Source: Pukyongia sp. (GTDB lineage: Bacteria; Bacteroidota; Bacteroidia; Flavobacteriales; Flavobacteriaceae). From it: a stretch of 64,000 nucleotides of DNA. Below the pieces are notes generated by a model that did no database searches, was not told where the DNA came from, and saw only the letters and a program-made list of their open reading frames with translations. Of this stretch, positions 17,846-26,931 are shown piece by piece (within the stretch, counting starts at the first letter, position 1; each line of letters begins with the position of its first letter). Position numbers and translations under genes: made by a program. The stretch covers positions 186,001 through 250,000 of the forward strand of contig JASBSY010000006.1 of NCBI GenBank assembly GCA_030148705.1, in the 5' to 3' direction.

Positions 17846-18280
17846 TTATGAAATCTCAACCATTTTCTTCAATGCTTTTTCTTCCTTTTTCTTCGGAAGC
17901 GCTAAACGGAGTATTCCGTCTTCATATTTTGCACTAATTTCTTCAACTGTGACCGTATCGGGCAGATTAAACGCCCGTTTGAAGTTGCCATAGTTAAATT
18001 CCTTAAGTGTAAATTTGGAGCTGTTATCTAAACTTTCTTTTGCGGCTTCAGTAGAAACCTCAGTGGAAATTCGCAACATATTATCTTCCACTTCAATAGC
18101 AAAATTTTCCTTTTTAAAACCCGGTGCGGCGAGTTCAATTACAAAATTCGTCAAATTTTCCTGAATATTTACCGCCGGAATGCTAAAGTTTTCATAATTA
18201 GGCACATCCAGTCTATTTTCAGTAAAAAAATCCTCCAAAATCGAAGGGAACCAAGCTGTATTTCTATTAACTATTTTCAT
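17846..18280 (-). CDS. Small heat shock protein, Hsp20/alpha-crystallin family
   Basis: A 144-residue ATP-independent holdase chaperone. The alpha-crystallin domain spans roughly residues 35-135 (AVNIQENLTNFVIELAAPGFKKENF, then FKRAFNLPDTV and the ISAKYEDGILRLALPK strand). The C-terminal tail ends KMVEIS, close to the IxI oligomerisation motif. The length is typical. It has a strong terminator downstream and an AT-rich leader containing a perfect 13-bp tandem repeat upstream. Confidence 0.95.
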   Translation of the reverse strand: MKIVNRNTAWFPSILEDFFTENRLDVPNYENFSIPAVNIQENLTNFVIELAAPGFKKENFAIEVEDNMLRISTEVSTEAAKESLDNSSKFTLKEFNYGNFKRAFNLPDTVTVEEISAKYEDGILRLALPKKKEEKALKKMVEIS

Positions 18281-18294
18281 TCCAATTTATTTTA

Positions 18295-18320
18295 TTTCAT
18301 TCAACTTTTTCATTCAACTT
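18295..18320. repeat. Perfect 2 x 13-bp tandem repeat in the hsp20 leader
   Basis: The unit TTTCATTCAACTT occurs twice with no gap (18295-18307 and 18308-18320), starting 15 bp upstream of the hsp20 start. It lies between hsp20 and the divergent DUF2254 gene. It could be a regulator half-site pair or a replication slippage product. Confidence 0.7.
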
Positions 18321-18491
18321 TTATTCCTTAGTCAAAAACCTCACCAGATCAAATTGCAAGTCAAAATGTCGGAAATTCTGATTAATATCATGTCTTTTTG
18401 ACAATATGAATTCGCAAGCAATTGAAAATTTATTTCAATTTTAAGAAAATCACTTCTGTTTATATTTAACTTGAAGTCTAAATAGCCATTT

Positions 18492-19778
18492 GTGAAGAAA
18501 CTCTATCATCGCGTCAAATCTCTTTTTAATTCGATCCGAAGTAAGATCGCTTTTTATCCTACTGTGCTTTCGGTTTTTGGGATCGCCCTGTCCGTAGTTA
18601 TGCTGGGAGTGGAACAAATGAACATCTCTTCAGAATTAAAGGAACTGGTTCCGGCTTTTATCGTGGAGAATGGTGATACGGCACTTGCTGTCCTAAGCGT
18701 ATGCATAGGCGGGCTGATCTCCATGATGGTTTTTAGTTTTTCCATGGTGATGCTACTGCTTAGCCAGGCTTCGAGCAATTTTTCACCACGGCTGCTCCCC
18801 GGCTTGATTTCAGATAAAAATCATCAGATCATCCTGGGCACCTATCTGGCTACCATCCTCTATAATATTTTTATTCTGTTTGCGGTCGAGCCCACGGACG
18901 ACTCCTATTCTCTGCCGGGTTTATCGATTTTCCTGGGCATCTTACTAACCATAGTCTGCCTCTGTGCTTTTATTTATTTTATTCATAATATCTCTCAGTC
19001 CATACAAGTGAACAACATCCTGGATACGATTTTTTCCAAGTCTATCAGCAGGATGAAAACCATTATTGAATTAGAAAACGAAACGCGCAAGACAGAACCG
19101 GTTTCATTCCCGGAAACCACCCACTGGTCTGTTTATACTATATCTAAGAGTGGTTATTTTCAAAATGTATCGGTAAGAAATCTTCTGAAACTCTGTGCCG
19201 AGAAAGACCTCAAAATTTACCTGACGATTCCCAAAGGGATGTTCGTATTACAGAATTCCCCCTTTATCAAAACCAGCAGACCGGTAGACGAGGCGACAAT
19301 CAGGGAAATCGTATCAAATATCAGTTTTCAACGCGGTGAACTTGTGGAAGACAACTATATTCTGGCCTTTAAGCAGATTACCGAAATTGCCGTTAAAGCC
19401 ATGTCGCCGGGAATTAATGACCCGGGCACAGCGATAAACGCAATCGACTACCTCACTGAACTCTTCAGTCTTCGGATGAAAAAAACAAACAGCAGCGAGT
19501 ATCACCACAACGGACAGCTGCTTGTAAAAATAGCTTCAGTCAATTTCGATGAATTGCTTTTTAACACCATGGCTTCGTTACGCACCTATTGTAAACACGA
19601 TCCCATCCTCATTCAAAAACTATTATGGATGTTGGCCTATCTTGCCGGGGAAGAAGCGGCAAATAATTCGTATTATAAAGCCATCGCTAAAGAAAAGAAG
19701 CGTTTAATGAAAGATGCTAATAAAACGCTTAAAATATACTGCGGAAAGAAAATGGCTAAGAAGTTGCTGGAATCCTAG
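18492..19778 (+). CDS. DUF2254 family membrane protein
   Basis: A 428-residue protein. Four to five hydrophobic segments occupy the first ~170 residues, including the family's MMVFSFSMVMLLLSQASSNFSPRL segment. A large soluble part follows with the conserved AVKAMSPGINDPGTAINAIDYL motif. DUF2254 proteins are widespread predicted membrane proteins without established function. The start is a GTG at 18492; no ATG lies near. It is divergent from hsp20, with a 211-bp AT-rich intergenic region, and convergent with the TerB-like gene, with which it shares 4 bp at the 3' ends. Confidence 0.85.
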   Translation: MKKLYHRVKSLFNSIRSKIAFYPTVLSVFGIALSVVMLGVEQMNISSELKELVPAFIVENGDTALAVLSVCIGGLISMMVFSFSMVMLLLSQASSNFSPRLLPGLISDKNHQIILGTYLATILYNIFILFAVEPTDDSYSLPGLSIFLGILLTIVCLCAFIYFIHNISQSIQVNNILDTIFSKSISRMKTIIELENETRKTEPVSFPETTHWSVYTISKSGYFQNVSVRNLLKLCAEKDLKIYLTIPKGMFVLQNSPFIKTSRPVDEATIREIVSNISFQRGELVEDNYILAFKQITEIAVKAMSPGINDPGTAINAIDYLTELFSLRMKKTNSSEYHHNGQLLVKIASVNFDELLFNTMASLRTYCKHDPILIQKLLWMLAYLAGEEAANNSYYKAIAKEKKRLMKDANKTLKIYCGKKMAKKLLES

Positions 19779-20170
19779 TTGTAATAGGTTTGAAAGATCT
19801 GTATCAATTCTTCAGCCGGGATTATTCTGTTCTCCTGTTGTTGAGTCCTGAACAGGATTCGGTCGATAGCCGCCTGTCGGACTCCCATCTTCAATCCGAA
19901 ATTCCTCAACAGCTCCTCCTCCTTCTCGTGCATCTCCCAGTCTACATTCATAATGAGCACTAGTTTGTGGAAATGAACTATTCTTTCGATCTCAGATTCA
20001 AGTGTTACTGAAGGCAACGGTTGCTGAATTAATAGATCCACATCTGCTCTTTCGATTTCCATTCGCTCTGCAATGCGCAGAATGAAATCGTACTCAGATT
20101 CCATAAGTTTGTCGTCTGCCTTTGCAAGCTTAATCAAATCACTTAGCAGGGCTTGGTTTCTGTTATTCAT
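19775..20170 (-). CDS. TerB-like (tellurite resistance fold) small protein
   Basis: A 131-residue all-helical protein. The pattern LLSDLIKLAKADDKLMESEYDFILRIAERM followed by a second acidic helix pair (MNVDWEMHEKEEELLRNFGLKMG) fits the TerB/DjlA N-terminal fold, which binds metals through acidic residues. The start is the ATG at 20170; the frame extends further upstream but would run through the terminator hairpin of the preceding gene. The role is unknown. Its stop codon overlaps the 3' end of the convergent DUF2254 gene. Confidence 0.7.
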   Translation of the reverse strand: MNNRNQALLSDLIKLAKADDKLMESEYDFILRIAERMEIERADVDLLIQQPLPSVTLESEIERIVHFHKLVLIMNVDWEMHEKEEELLRNFGLKMGVRQAAIDRILFRTQQQENRIIPAEELIQIFQTYYN

Positions 20171-20181
20171 ATCGCAAAAAT

Positions 20182-20213
20182 AAAAAAACCCCGATTGATT
20201 AGACCGGGGTTTT
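20182..20213 (-). terminator. Rho-independent terminator of the 20229-20567 gene
   Basis: Stem CCCCG (20189-20193) with CGGGG (20205-20209), extended by A-T pairs. On the minus strand it is followed by seven T (20188-20182). It sits between the secreted-protein gene and the TerB-like gene. Confidence 0.8.
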
Positions 20214-20228
20214 GTTAAAATTATACAT

Positions 20229-20567
20229 TTACTTTTCACATTTAATCCTAACAGGTAAAACATACTGTTTTCCGGTTTCCAAATTCGACTTTAAGGTTTG
20301 GTAATTAAGTCGACTCTTTACATATGACACAACCTGGTCATCTTCGGTCTCCACGGAAAGAATAAGGATCTCATTTTCGTCGTTTACCGTAAAGAGCACA
20401 TTGGCTTCCATTTCGTATTCAACGATAAAGTCGGGATTCTGTAATAATTTGGTCATTTCCGTACTGGTAGCGGTAGTTTTGTCTTCAATTGTAGCGTCAT
20501 TTACTGCGAATACAGATGTTGTTCCCAGTAGAAACAAAGCGGCGAATAATACACTGAAATTTTTCAT
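20229..20567 (-). CDS. Small secreted protein of unknown function
   Basis: A 112-residue protein with a clear signal peptide (MKNFSVLFAALFLLGTTSVFA, cleavage near residue 21). The remaining ~90 residues form a small beta-rich domain (LFTVNDENEILILSVETEDDQVVSYVKSRLNYQ) resembling TonB-box-like or DUF4920-like short periplasmic domains, without a recognised family. The upstream leader contains (ATGA)4 at 20584-20599. A terminator follows directly, so it is probably monocistronic. Confidence 0.7.
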   Translation of the reverse strand: MKNFSVLFAALFLLGTTSVFAVNDATIEDKTTATSTEMTKLLQNPDFIVEYEMEANVLFTVNDENEILILSVETEDDQVVSYVKSRLNYQTLKSNLETGKQYVLPVRIKCEK

Positions 20568-20583
20568 AATTGTTCGATTTTTG

Positions 20584-20599
20584 ATGAATGAATGAATGA
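20584..20599. repeat. Tetranucleotide repeat (ATGA)4
   Basis: Four perfect ATGA units 17 bp upstream of the start of the minus-strand secreted-protein gene, inside its presumed leader. It is short for a phase-variable tract. Confidence 0.6.
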
Positions 20600-20701
20600 T
20601 TGTTGTGTACTATAGACGTATAGAAAATATTAATGTTACTTAAATTACTGTTATTTAACGCTTTATTAACCTTTATTAACAGTAGGAAACTTTATAGTAC
20701 T

Positions 20702-20731
20702 AAAAAACCCTCCTGTGCTTCAGAAGGGTTT
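20702..20731 (-). terminator. Rho-independent terminator of sucC
   Basis: Stem AAACCCTC/GAAGGGTTT (20705-20712 with 20723-20731). On the minus strand it is followed by a T run (20707-20702), 24 bp past the sucC stop. Confidence 0.75.
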
Positions 20732-20754
20732 GGTATCTTTTTCTAGAAATATAT

Positions 20755-21945
20755 CTAACTCAGAACGGCCTGAACCTTATCGGCAGCTTCCTGGAACTCG
20801 ATGGCGCTTTGAACGTCCAGCCCGCTGTTGTCAATTAGTTCCTTCGCGATATCAGCATTGGTGCCCTGAAGGCGAACTATAATCGGAATTTCAATATTTC
20901 CGATATTCTTATAAGCATCCACAATTCCCTGTGCCACGCGGTCGCAGCGCACAATTCCTCCGAAGATGTTCACGAGGATGGCTTTTACATTTGGATCCTT
21001 CAGTATGAGTTGAAATGCGGCTTCAACACGTTCGGCATCGGCCGTACCACCAACATCCAGGAAGTTCGCCGGCTCTCCCCCGGCCTGTTTGATAAGGTCC
21101 ATGGTCGCCATAGCCAGTCCCGCACCATTTACCATACAACCTACGTTTCCGTCCAGGTCCACATAGTTTAGTCCTACCGCTTTTGCTTCGACTTCTATAG
21201 GGTTCTCTTCGCGAATGTCCCGCAGGGCTTCGTAATCTTTATGCCTAAACAAGGCATTGTCGTCCAGGGTAACCTTGGCATCCACTGCAATTATTCGGTC
21301 ATCGCTGGTTTTTAGTACCGGGTTGATCTCGAACAATGAAGAATCGGATTTAATATATGCCATGTATAAAGCCTGGACGAATTTGGTCATTTTCTTGAAC
21401 GCCATCCCGCTAAGACCGAGATTGAACGCAATGCGACGCGACTGGAAGGGTAATAATCCCACGGCAGGGTCGATCTCTTCGGTAAATATGAGATGTGGTG
21501 TTTCTTCTGCTACCTTTTCGATATCCATCCCTCCTTCAGTAGAATACATAATCATATTCCGACCATTGGCTCGGTTCAGTAACACACTCATATAATACTC
21601 TTCCGGTTCACTTTCTCCGGGATAGTAAACATCCTCGGCTATCAGTACCTGGTGCACTTTTTTGCCCTCGGCTGAAGTTTGAGGGGTAATAAGATTCATA
21701 CCGATTATTTCACCTGCAATACGTTCTACCTCGTTGAGGTTTTTGGCGAGCTTTACACCACCTCCTTTTCCGCGACCTCCGGCGTGAACCTGAGCCTTAA
21801 TCACATGCCATTCGGTCCCCGTATCCTCGGTTAACTTCTTTGCCGCATTTACGGCTTCAGCAGCCGAAGTGGCTACAATTCCCCTTTGGATCTCTACACC
21901 AAAACTATTTAATATTTCCTTTCCCTGATATTCGTGTAAATTCAT
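20755..21945 (-). CDS. sucC: Succinyl-CoA synthetase (ADP-forming) beta subunit
   Basis: A 396-residue ATP-grasp subunit of the TCA-cycle enzyme that makes ATP or GTP while converting succinyl-CoA to succinate. It starts MNLHEYQGKEIL, the family hallmark. Other motifs are the nucleotide site VHAGGRGKGGGVKLA (~residues 45-59), the conserved GAGLAMATMDLIKQAGG segment and VNIFGGIVRCD near the C terminus. The ATG at 21945 is preferred; the frame opens earlier but a -7 box lies between. The alpha subunit sucD is not adjacent, as is common in Bacteroidota. A terminator directly downstream makes it monocistronic. Confidence 0.97.
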   Translation of the reverse strand: MNLHEYQGKEILNSFGVEIQRGIVATSAAEAVNAAKKLTEDTGTEWHVIKAQVHAGGRGKGGGVKLAKNLNEVERIAGEIIGMNLITPQTSAEGKKVHQVLIAEDVYYPGESEPEEYYMSVLLNRANGRNMIMYSTEGGMDIEKVAEETPHLIFTEEIDPAVGLLPFQSRRIAFNLGLSGMAFKKMTKFVQALYMAYIKSDSSLFEINPVLKTSDDRIIAVDAKVTLDDNALFRHKDYEALRDIREENPIEVEAKAVGLNYVDLDGNVGCMVNGAGLAMATMDLIKQAGGEPANFLDVGGTADAERVEAAFQLILKDPNVKAILVNIFGGIVRCDRVAQGIVDAYKNIGNIEIPIIVRLQGTNADIAKELIDNSGLDVQSAIEFQEAADKVQAVLS

Positions 21946-21968
21946 AAAACAAGTGTTTTTAGGCTGCA

Positions 21969-21976
21969 CAAAAATA
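21969..21976 (-). promoter_or_regulatory. -7 box (TATTTTTG) of sucC
   Basis: Consensus TAnnTTTG on the minus strand, 23 bp upstream of the sucC ATG. Confidence 0.6.
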
Positions 21977-22077
21977 GTAAATGACAGCTGAATGGACTAA
22001 TGTTTTTTGTCGAATAAAGCATAGACATAAACAGTAGAGGGATTCCTTCAGCTGAGAAACTTCGATTTTCATTTGAA

Positions 22078-22112
22078 TTTGTTAAAAACCTAAACTCTAA
22101 ACCTTATTTTTG
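22078..22112 (+). promoter_or_regulatory. Promoter of lysA (TTTG ... TATTTTTG)
   Basis: A -33-type TTTG at 22078-22081 and a consensus -7 box TATTTTTG at 22105-22112, separated by 23 bp. The lysA ATG follows 23 bp after the box. Confidence 0.6.
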
Positions 22113-22135
22113 CACTTTAATTAAAAACCTATAGA

Positions 22136-23341
22136 ATGACCAACCAGGACCTGCTTTCGGTTGTATCGGAATACAACAGTCCGGTATACGTTTACGATGC
22201 CGAAAAAATGCGATCTCAGTACGAGCGATTAACAAATGCCTTCAAGGGTGTTAAACAGCTTAATATACATTATGCGGTTAAAGCACTTTCGAACATCGCC
22301 GTGCTTAAATATTTACATAGTCTTGGAGCAGGAATGGACACGGTGTCAATTCAGGAGGTACGAATGGCTCTTGAAGCCGGTGTAGCTCCCAAAGATATCA
22401 TCTACACTCCCAACGGGGTTTCCCTGGAGGAGATCGAACGGGCGGCCGGTATGGGCGTACAAATTAACATCGACAATCTGTCCATATTGGAACAATTCGG
22501 AACGCGACACCCCAAAACCCCTGTTTGTATCCGTATTAATCCGCATGTTATGGCTGGCGGTAATTCGAACATTTCCGTGGGGCATATCGACTCCAAATTC
22601 GGGATAAGTATTCATCAGTTGCCGCATATAAGTCGTATCGTTGAAAACACGGGTATGAATATCAATGGTATCCACATGCATACGGGCAGTGATATCCTCG
22701 ACATAGAAGTTTTCCTCTATGCTTCCGAAATACTGTTCAATACTGCCAAACATTTTAGCGATCTCGAATTCATCGACTTCGGAAGCGGGTTTAAGGTACC
22801 TTATAAAGAAGGTGATAAAGAAACAAACGTTGAGGAATTTGGGGAAAAACTAAGCAAGCGTTTTAATGAATTCTGCAAGGAATACGGCAAAAAACTTACC
22901 CTGGCCTTCGAACCGGGTAAATTCCTTGTGAGTGAGGCAGGGAAATTTCTGGTAAAGGTCAATGTTGTAAAGCAAACTACCTCAACCGTATTTGCACAGG
23001 TGGACAGTGGGTTCAATCATCTTATCAGGCCAATGCTCTACGGATCGGAACACGAGATCCTTAACGTTAGCAACCCCGATGGCCGTGAACGCTTCTACAC
23101 CGTAACAGGCTATATTTGTGAAACCGACACCTTCGGAAGTAATCGCAGGATCGCCGAGATCAGTGAAGGGGACATACTTGCATTTAACAATGCCGGGGCC
23201 TACTGTTTTACCATGGCAAGCAACTACAACAGCAGATACAGACCGGCCGAAGTACTGTGGTATAAAGGCAAAGCCCATCTAATTAGAAAAAGGGAAACCT
23301 TCGATGACCTGGTAGTCAACCAGATCATCCCGGAATTTTAG
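22136..23341 (+). CDS. lysA: Diaminopimelate decarboxylase
   Basis: A 401-residue PLP enzyme that decarboxylates meso-diaminopimelate to lysine in the last step of lysine synthesis. It is a fold-type III alanine-racemase barrel. PLP Lys49 lies in HYAVKALSN. Substrate and phosphate-binding segments are HMHTGSDI, FIDFGSGFKVPY and EPGKFLV. The C-terminal beta domain contains CETDTFGS and NAGAYCFTMASNYNSR, which supply the partner-subunit active-site Cys and Tyr. The CETDTF variant of the usual CESGD motif is what I expect for Bacteroidota enzymes. It has its own promoter. Confidence 0.94.
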   Translation: MTNQDLLSVVSEYNSPVYVYDAEKMRSQYERLTNAFKGVKQLNIHYAVKALSNIAVLKYLHSLGAGMDTVSIQEVRMALEAGVAPKDIIYTPNGVSLEEIERAAGMGVQINIDNLSILEQFGTRHPKTPVCIRINPHVMAGGNSNISVGHIDSKFGISIHQLPHISRIVENTGMNINGIHMHTGSDILDIEVFLYASEILFNTAKHFSDLEFIDFGSGFKVPYKEGDKETNVEEFGEKLSKRFNEFCKEYGKKLTLAFEPGKFLVSEAGKFLVKVNVVKQTTSTVFAQVDSGFNHLIRPMLYGSEHEILNVSNPDGRERFYTVTGYICETDTFGSNRRIAEISEGDILAFNNAGAYCFTMASNYNSRYRPAEVLWYKGKAHLIRKRETFDDLVVNQIIPEF

Positions 23342-23387
23342 GAAATTTAATCAGCTTTTTATTAACTTGGAAGTTAGTAATCAGCAT

Positions 23388-23885
23388 ATGATGAAAAATT
23401 TCGACTGGACTCAATTTACGCGAAAAATTGCGGTAAAAGCCCCTGTTCAAAAGATTTATGACGCCTGGACCATTCCTTCTGAACTGGAGCGATGGTTTTT
23501 AAGCAGCGCCAGGTTTTATGAAGATTCTGAAAAATCCATTCCTCAGGACCGGGCTATTCAGGCAGGACATCGCTATAAGTGGAGATGGTTCCTCTGGGAT
23601 GGCGAAGAAAATGGGAAAGTTATAAGCGCTAACGGTAGCGATAACCTAAAATTCACCTTTGCGGGTGATTGTACGGTAGAAGTCGCACTGTCTAGTTACG
23701 AAGATTATACCATCGTGAGCCTCACCCAAAAAGATATTCCCACTACTGATGAGAAGAAGGTTAATGTTCGTCTTGGGTGCGACAGCGGCTGGTCTTTTTA
23801 TCTTGTAAACCTGAAATCGGTATATGAAGGAGGTTGGGATTTGAGAAACAAGAACCCCGAGCTAAAACCTATGCTGAATAATTAA
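23388..23885 (+). CDS. SRPBCC (AHSA1/START-like) domain protein
   Basis: A 165-residue protein of the AHSA1-like SRPBCC fold, a hydrophobic-pocket domain. It has the strand-helix start FTRKIAVKAPVQKIYDAWTIPSELERWF and the C-terminal long helix with CDSGWSFYLVNLKSVYEGG. Members bind lipophilic ligands or act as Hsp90 co-chaperone-like proteins; the ligand here is unknown. I start it at the ATG 23388 (a second ATG follows immediately) instead of the TTG at 23367. It lies 46 bp after lysA and may be co-transcribed. Confidence 0.85.
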   Translation: MMKNFDWTQFTRKIAVKAPVQKIYDAWTIPSELERWFLSSARFYEDSEKSIPQDRAIQAGHRYKWRWFLWDGEENGKVISANGSDNLKFTFAGDCTVEVALSSYEDYTIVSLTQKDIPTTDEKKVNVRLGCDSGWSFYLVNLKSVYEGGWDLRNKNPELKPMLNN

Positions 23886-23906
23886 GGTCGAAGTGTAAGC
23901 CAAAAC

Positions 23907-24851
23907 TTAAAGCGTGGCAACAACCGCCTTCTTCGCCTTATTGAAGTCGTTTATAATCTCTTCAACGATGCTCGCGGCCGGTTTGATGTCGTGGATCAGT
24001 CCGGCAATCTGCCCGATCTCCAGTTCTCCCTCTTCCAGATCACCTTCAAACATTCCTCTTTTCGCACGGGCACGACCCAGCAACTCTTTCAATTGCTCGG
24101 TTGTTGGATTGGTCGCATACAAAGCAATCACATCTTCGAAGAATTTATTCTTCATCATTCTTACCGGCGCCAGCTCTTTGAGCGTGAGCAGGGTGTCGCC
24201 CTCCTTAGCTTCAACCACCTTCTTTTTAAAGGCAATATGAGAACTGGATTCGTTTGAAGCTACGAATCTACTACCAATTTGCACCCCGTCGGCTCCCAGA
24301 ATCATCGCCGCCAGCATACCATTTCCGGTTGCAATTCCCCCGGCGGCTATCAGCGGGATATCAATCTTTTCCCTAACCATGGGTATAAGCGTAAAAGTGG
24401 TTGTTTCTTCCCGGCCGTTATGTCCGCCGGCTTCAAAGCCTTCGGCTACTACGGCGTCCACTCCTGCCTGCTGTGCCTTTAAGGCGAACTTTACACTGCT
24501 TACAACATGAACTACCGTAATTCCTTCCTCCTTTAATCGGGATGTATAAGTAGCCGGGTTTCCTGCGGAAGTAAAAACGATCTTAACGCCCTCCTCGATA
24601 ATGATATCAATGATCTCTTCCAGGTTCGGATACAACATGGGTACATTGACCCCGAATGGTTTTTCGGTTGCCTTCTTACATTTTTGAATGTGTTCGCGAA
24701 GTACCTCCGGATACATGGATCCGGCCCCCAGCAACCCCAGTCCTCCGGCATTACTCACAGCCGAAGCCAGGCGCCAACCGCTGTTCCATATCATTCCTGC
24801 CTGGATTAATGGGTATTTTATATTAAAAAGTCGGGTGATTTTGTTTTCCAC
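23907..24851 (-). CDS. Nitronate monooxygenase / FabK-like flavoprotein
   Basis: A 314-residue FMN-dependent TIM-barrel protein of the 2-nitropropane dioxygenase family, which includes nitronate monooxygenases and the enoyl-ACP reductase FabK. Motifs are LIQAGMIWNSGWRLASAVSNAGGLGLL, GVNVPML, EGFEAGGHNGREETTT (flavin and catalytic His region) and GADGVQIGSRF (FMN phosphate). Sequence alone does not separate the two activities. The start is a GTG at 24851. The mnmA stop lies 12 bp upstream, so it is the second gene of an mnmA operon. Confidence 0.88.
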   Translation of the reverse strand: MENKITRLFNIKYPLIQAGMIWNSGWRLASAVSNAGGLGLLGAGSMYPEVLREHIQKCKKATEKPFGVNVPMLYPNLEEIIDIIIEEGVKIVFTSAGNPATYTSRLKEEGITVVHVVSSVKFALKAQQAGVDAVVAEGFEAGGHNGREETTTFTLIPMVREKIDIPLIAAGGIATGNGMLAAMILGADGVQIGSRFVASNESSSHIAFKKKVVEAKEGDTLLTLKELAPVRMMKNKFFEDVIALYATNPTTEQLKELLGRARAKRGMFEGDLEEGELEIGQIAGLIHDIKPAASIVEEIINDFNKAKKAVVATL

Positions 24852-24863
24852 AAATTGAAGTTG

Positions 24864-26054
24864 TTATGAGATAACACCACTGCCCAGCAACTCTTCTCCG
24901 CTGTACCAGGCCACGAACTGCCCTTCCGAAATAGCCGACTGTGGTTCTTCAAAGATAACATAAAGTCCCGAATCGGTTCTGTGAAGCGTAGCTTTTTGAA
25001 GGGGCTGGCGATATCGAATACGGGCTTCTACCTCCATGGTTGAATCCTCCTCAAGCGTGAGGTCTTCCCTCACCCAGTGAATCTCGGCTTCGTTAACGAA
25101 CAAGCCGCGTCGATACAAGCCGGGATGGTCTTTGCCCTGCCCGGTATAGATCACGTTTTCCTCTACATCGGTATCTATAACGAATAAGGGTTCCTTGGTT
25201 CCGCCCACCGCCAAGCCTTTTCGCTGCCCTTTGGTAAAATAATGCGCTCCCTGGTGCGTACCGATAACGGTGCCGTCGGCTTGCGAATAGCGTTGTTTTT
25301 CAGACAGGTATTTTAGTTTTTCTTCTTCGGAACTGAAATCCGGAACCCGGTGGTCGTAGCCCTCATACTTTGACGGAACTTCCACTATTACCCCTTCCTT
25401 GGGTGCCAGTTGCTGCTGAAGGAAATCCGGAAGCCGGACCTTTCCAATAAAACAAAGCCCCTGAGAATCCCTTTTCTCTGCGGTTATCAACCCCTGCTCT
25501 GCTGCAATTTGCCTCACTTCAGGTTTTAAGAGCTCTCCGATAGGAAAAAGCGTTTTGGCCAGTTGCTCCTGGGACAGCTGACATAAAAAATAGGACTGGT
25601 CCTTATTGGGATCCTTGCCCGAAAGTAAACGGTGAATAGTTTGACCCTCTTTTTCAATACTGTCTTTCCGACAATAATGCCCGGTAGCGACATAATCGGC
25701 TCCCAGCCCCAGGGCAATCTTCATAAACACATCGAACTTGATCTCCCGGTTGCAGAGTACATCGGGGTTGGGGGTTCTGCCCATCTCGTACTCCCTGAAC
25801 ATATAGTTTACGATACGCTCCTTGTACTCTTCGCTTAGGTCGACCGTTTGAAAAGGAATTCCGAGTTTCTGAGCCACAAGCATGGCATCATTACTATCCT
25901 CCAGCCATGGACACTCCTGCGAAATGGTTACACTGTCGTCGTGCCAGTTCTTCATAAATAACCCAATCACATCGTACCCCTTCTCTTTTAAAAGATAGGC
26001 AGCAACACTGGAGTCTACACCTCCGCTAAGTCCTATGACAACTCGTTGTTTCAT
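24864..26054 (-). CDS. mnmA: tRNA-specific 2-thiouridylase MnmA
   Basis: A 396-residue enzyme that thiolates the wobble U34 of Lys, Glu and Gln tRNAs. It has the PP-loop ATP motif [15 protein letters not shown] (residues 8-22), catalytic nucleophile Cys101 in [13 protein letters not shown] and Cys201 in SQGLCFIGK, which carries the persulfide. The C-terminal beta-barrel domains that clamp tRNA follow. The domain order and spacing match the family, with a ~20-residue longer insertion around residue 230-260. It heads an operon with the FabK-like gene; a -7 box lies 18 bp upstream. Confidence 0.96.
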   Translation of the reverse strand: MKQRVVIGLSGGVDSSVAAYLLKEKGYDVIGLFMKNWHDDSVTISQECPWLEDSNDAMLVAQKLGIPFQTVDLSEEYKERIVNYMFREYEMGRTPNPDVLCNREIKFDVFMKIALGLGADYVATGHYCRKDSIEKEGQTIHRLLSGKDPNKDQSYFLCQLSQEQLAKTLFPIGELLKPEVRQIAAEQGLITAEKRDSQGLCFIGKVRLPDFLQQQLAPKEGVIVEVPSKYEGYDHRVPDFSSEEEKLKYLSEKQRYSQADGTVIGTHQGAHYFTKGQRKGLAVGGTKEPLFVIDTDVEENVIYTGQGKDHPGLYRRGLFVNEAEIHWVREDLTLEEDSTMEVEARIRYRQPLQKATLHRTDSGLYVIFEEPQSAISEGQFVAWYSGEELLGSGVIS

Positions 26055-26072
26055 GAATGTTTTAATTCAGTG

Positions 26073-26080
26073 CAAAAATA
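26073..26080 (-). promoter_or_regulatory. -7 box (TATTTTTG) of mnmA
   Basis: Consensus TAnnTTTG on the minus strand, 18 bp upstream of the mnmA start. Confidence 0.6.
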
Positions 26081-26151
26081 CGATTTTCCGAATTAAGAAA
26101 TGTTCGGGCCACCTTGCCTGAGATTTTACTGAAGTAAATCGCTATTATAGA

Positions 26152-26844
26152 TTAGTTATTGCCGGGTTTCGGCTTGGGGAAGGTTTCTTCCAGGGTAACT
26201 TTACCGTCCTTGAAATACTGCCATAGTCCGTGTTTTTTCCCATCCTTGTAGAATCCTTTGATGGTAACATTTCCATTGGCATCATAATAAAAAGCCTCTC
26301 CGTGAAGTTCGTTATTTACATATTTCAGTTTCTTCAGCATCACCCCGTCAGGACCATAATATAAATTATCCCCTTGCATCACTCCATGCTCGTAAGTAAT
26401 TTCCTCTGTGATATTACCATTGGGGTAATAAGTGTATTTCTTTCCGTGGAGCTTATCATCCACATAATTCTCTCTGGACATCACACTGTTGGTCTTCTCG
26501 TGATAATACAGCCATTCCCCAACTCGCTTCTTACCCTGCATCTTGCCTTCACTCACCAGCTTTCCTTTTATGGTATAGTACTTAACATCCGCCAGGTTGT
26601 CTTTGCCGGAGAACTCTTTGGTGACCATCGGCTGAGACTTACACTCTTCGCAATAGAACTTAAAGGTGCCTACCTCTTTCCCGTGTTCGAAAGTACCTTC
26701 ATATCGCAGCTGTTCGGTACCCTCGAAATACTTTTTCCAGCTTCCGTGACGTTTGCCGTTCTCGTCGAACTGATTTACATCCGACTGGGAAAAAGCGGCT
26801 GAATAAGACATTATTCCAACAAAGAGCAGGAGGAATGATTTCAT
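26152..26844 (-). CDS. YwqK-like MORN-repeat secreted protein
   Basis: A 230-residue protein with a signal peptide (MKSFLLLFVGIMSYSAAFSQ). Roughly eight short repeats of the MORN/YwqK-antitoxin type follow, each with G-x-W/K-hydrophobic-Y-x-x-G (for example KRHGSWKKYFEG, KRVGEWLYYHEK, KKHGLWQYFKDG). Such repeats form a beta-strand ladder. The database name toxin-antitoxin YwqK family does not imply an antitoxin role here; the signal peptide suggests a periplasmic or surface protein. It lies 87 bp downstream of yidC on the same strand. Confidence 0.85.
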   Translation of the reverse strand: MKSFLLLFVGIMSYSAAFSQSDVNQFDENGKRHGSWKKYFEGTEQLRYEGTFEHGKEVGTFKFYCEECKSQPMVTKEFSGKDNLADVKYYTIKGKLVSEGKMQGKKRVGEWLYYHEKTNSVMSRENYVDDKLHGKKYTYYPNGNITEEITYEHGVMQGDNLYYGPDGVMLKKLKYVNNELHGEAFYYDANGNVTIKGFYKDGKKHGLWQYFKDGKVTLEETFPKPKPGNN

Positions 26845-26931
26845 ATTTGAACTGTTTAAATAGTAAACGAAGTTTTTATTCTTCTATTGAATTGGATTCT
26901 GATTTTTTCAAAAAAGATGCCAAAACACTAT

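Noticed and set aside
20584-20599. (ATGA)4 as a phase-variation tract
   Set aside because: Only four units and outside the coding frame; too short to support switching from sequence alone.
26152-26844. YwqK-like protein as an antitoxin of a toxin-antitoxin pair
   Set aside because: It has a signal peptide and MORN-type repeats, and no adjacent toxin-like gene.
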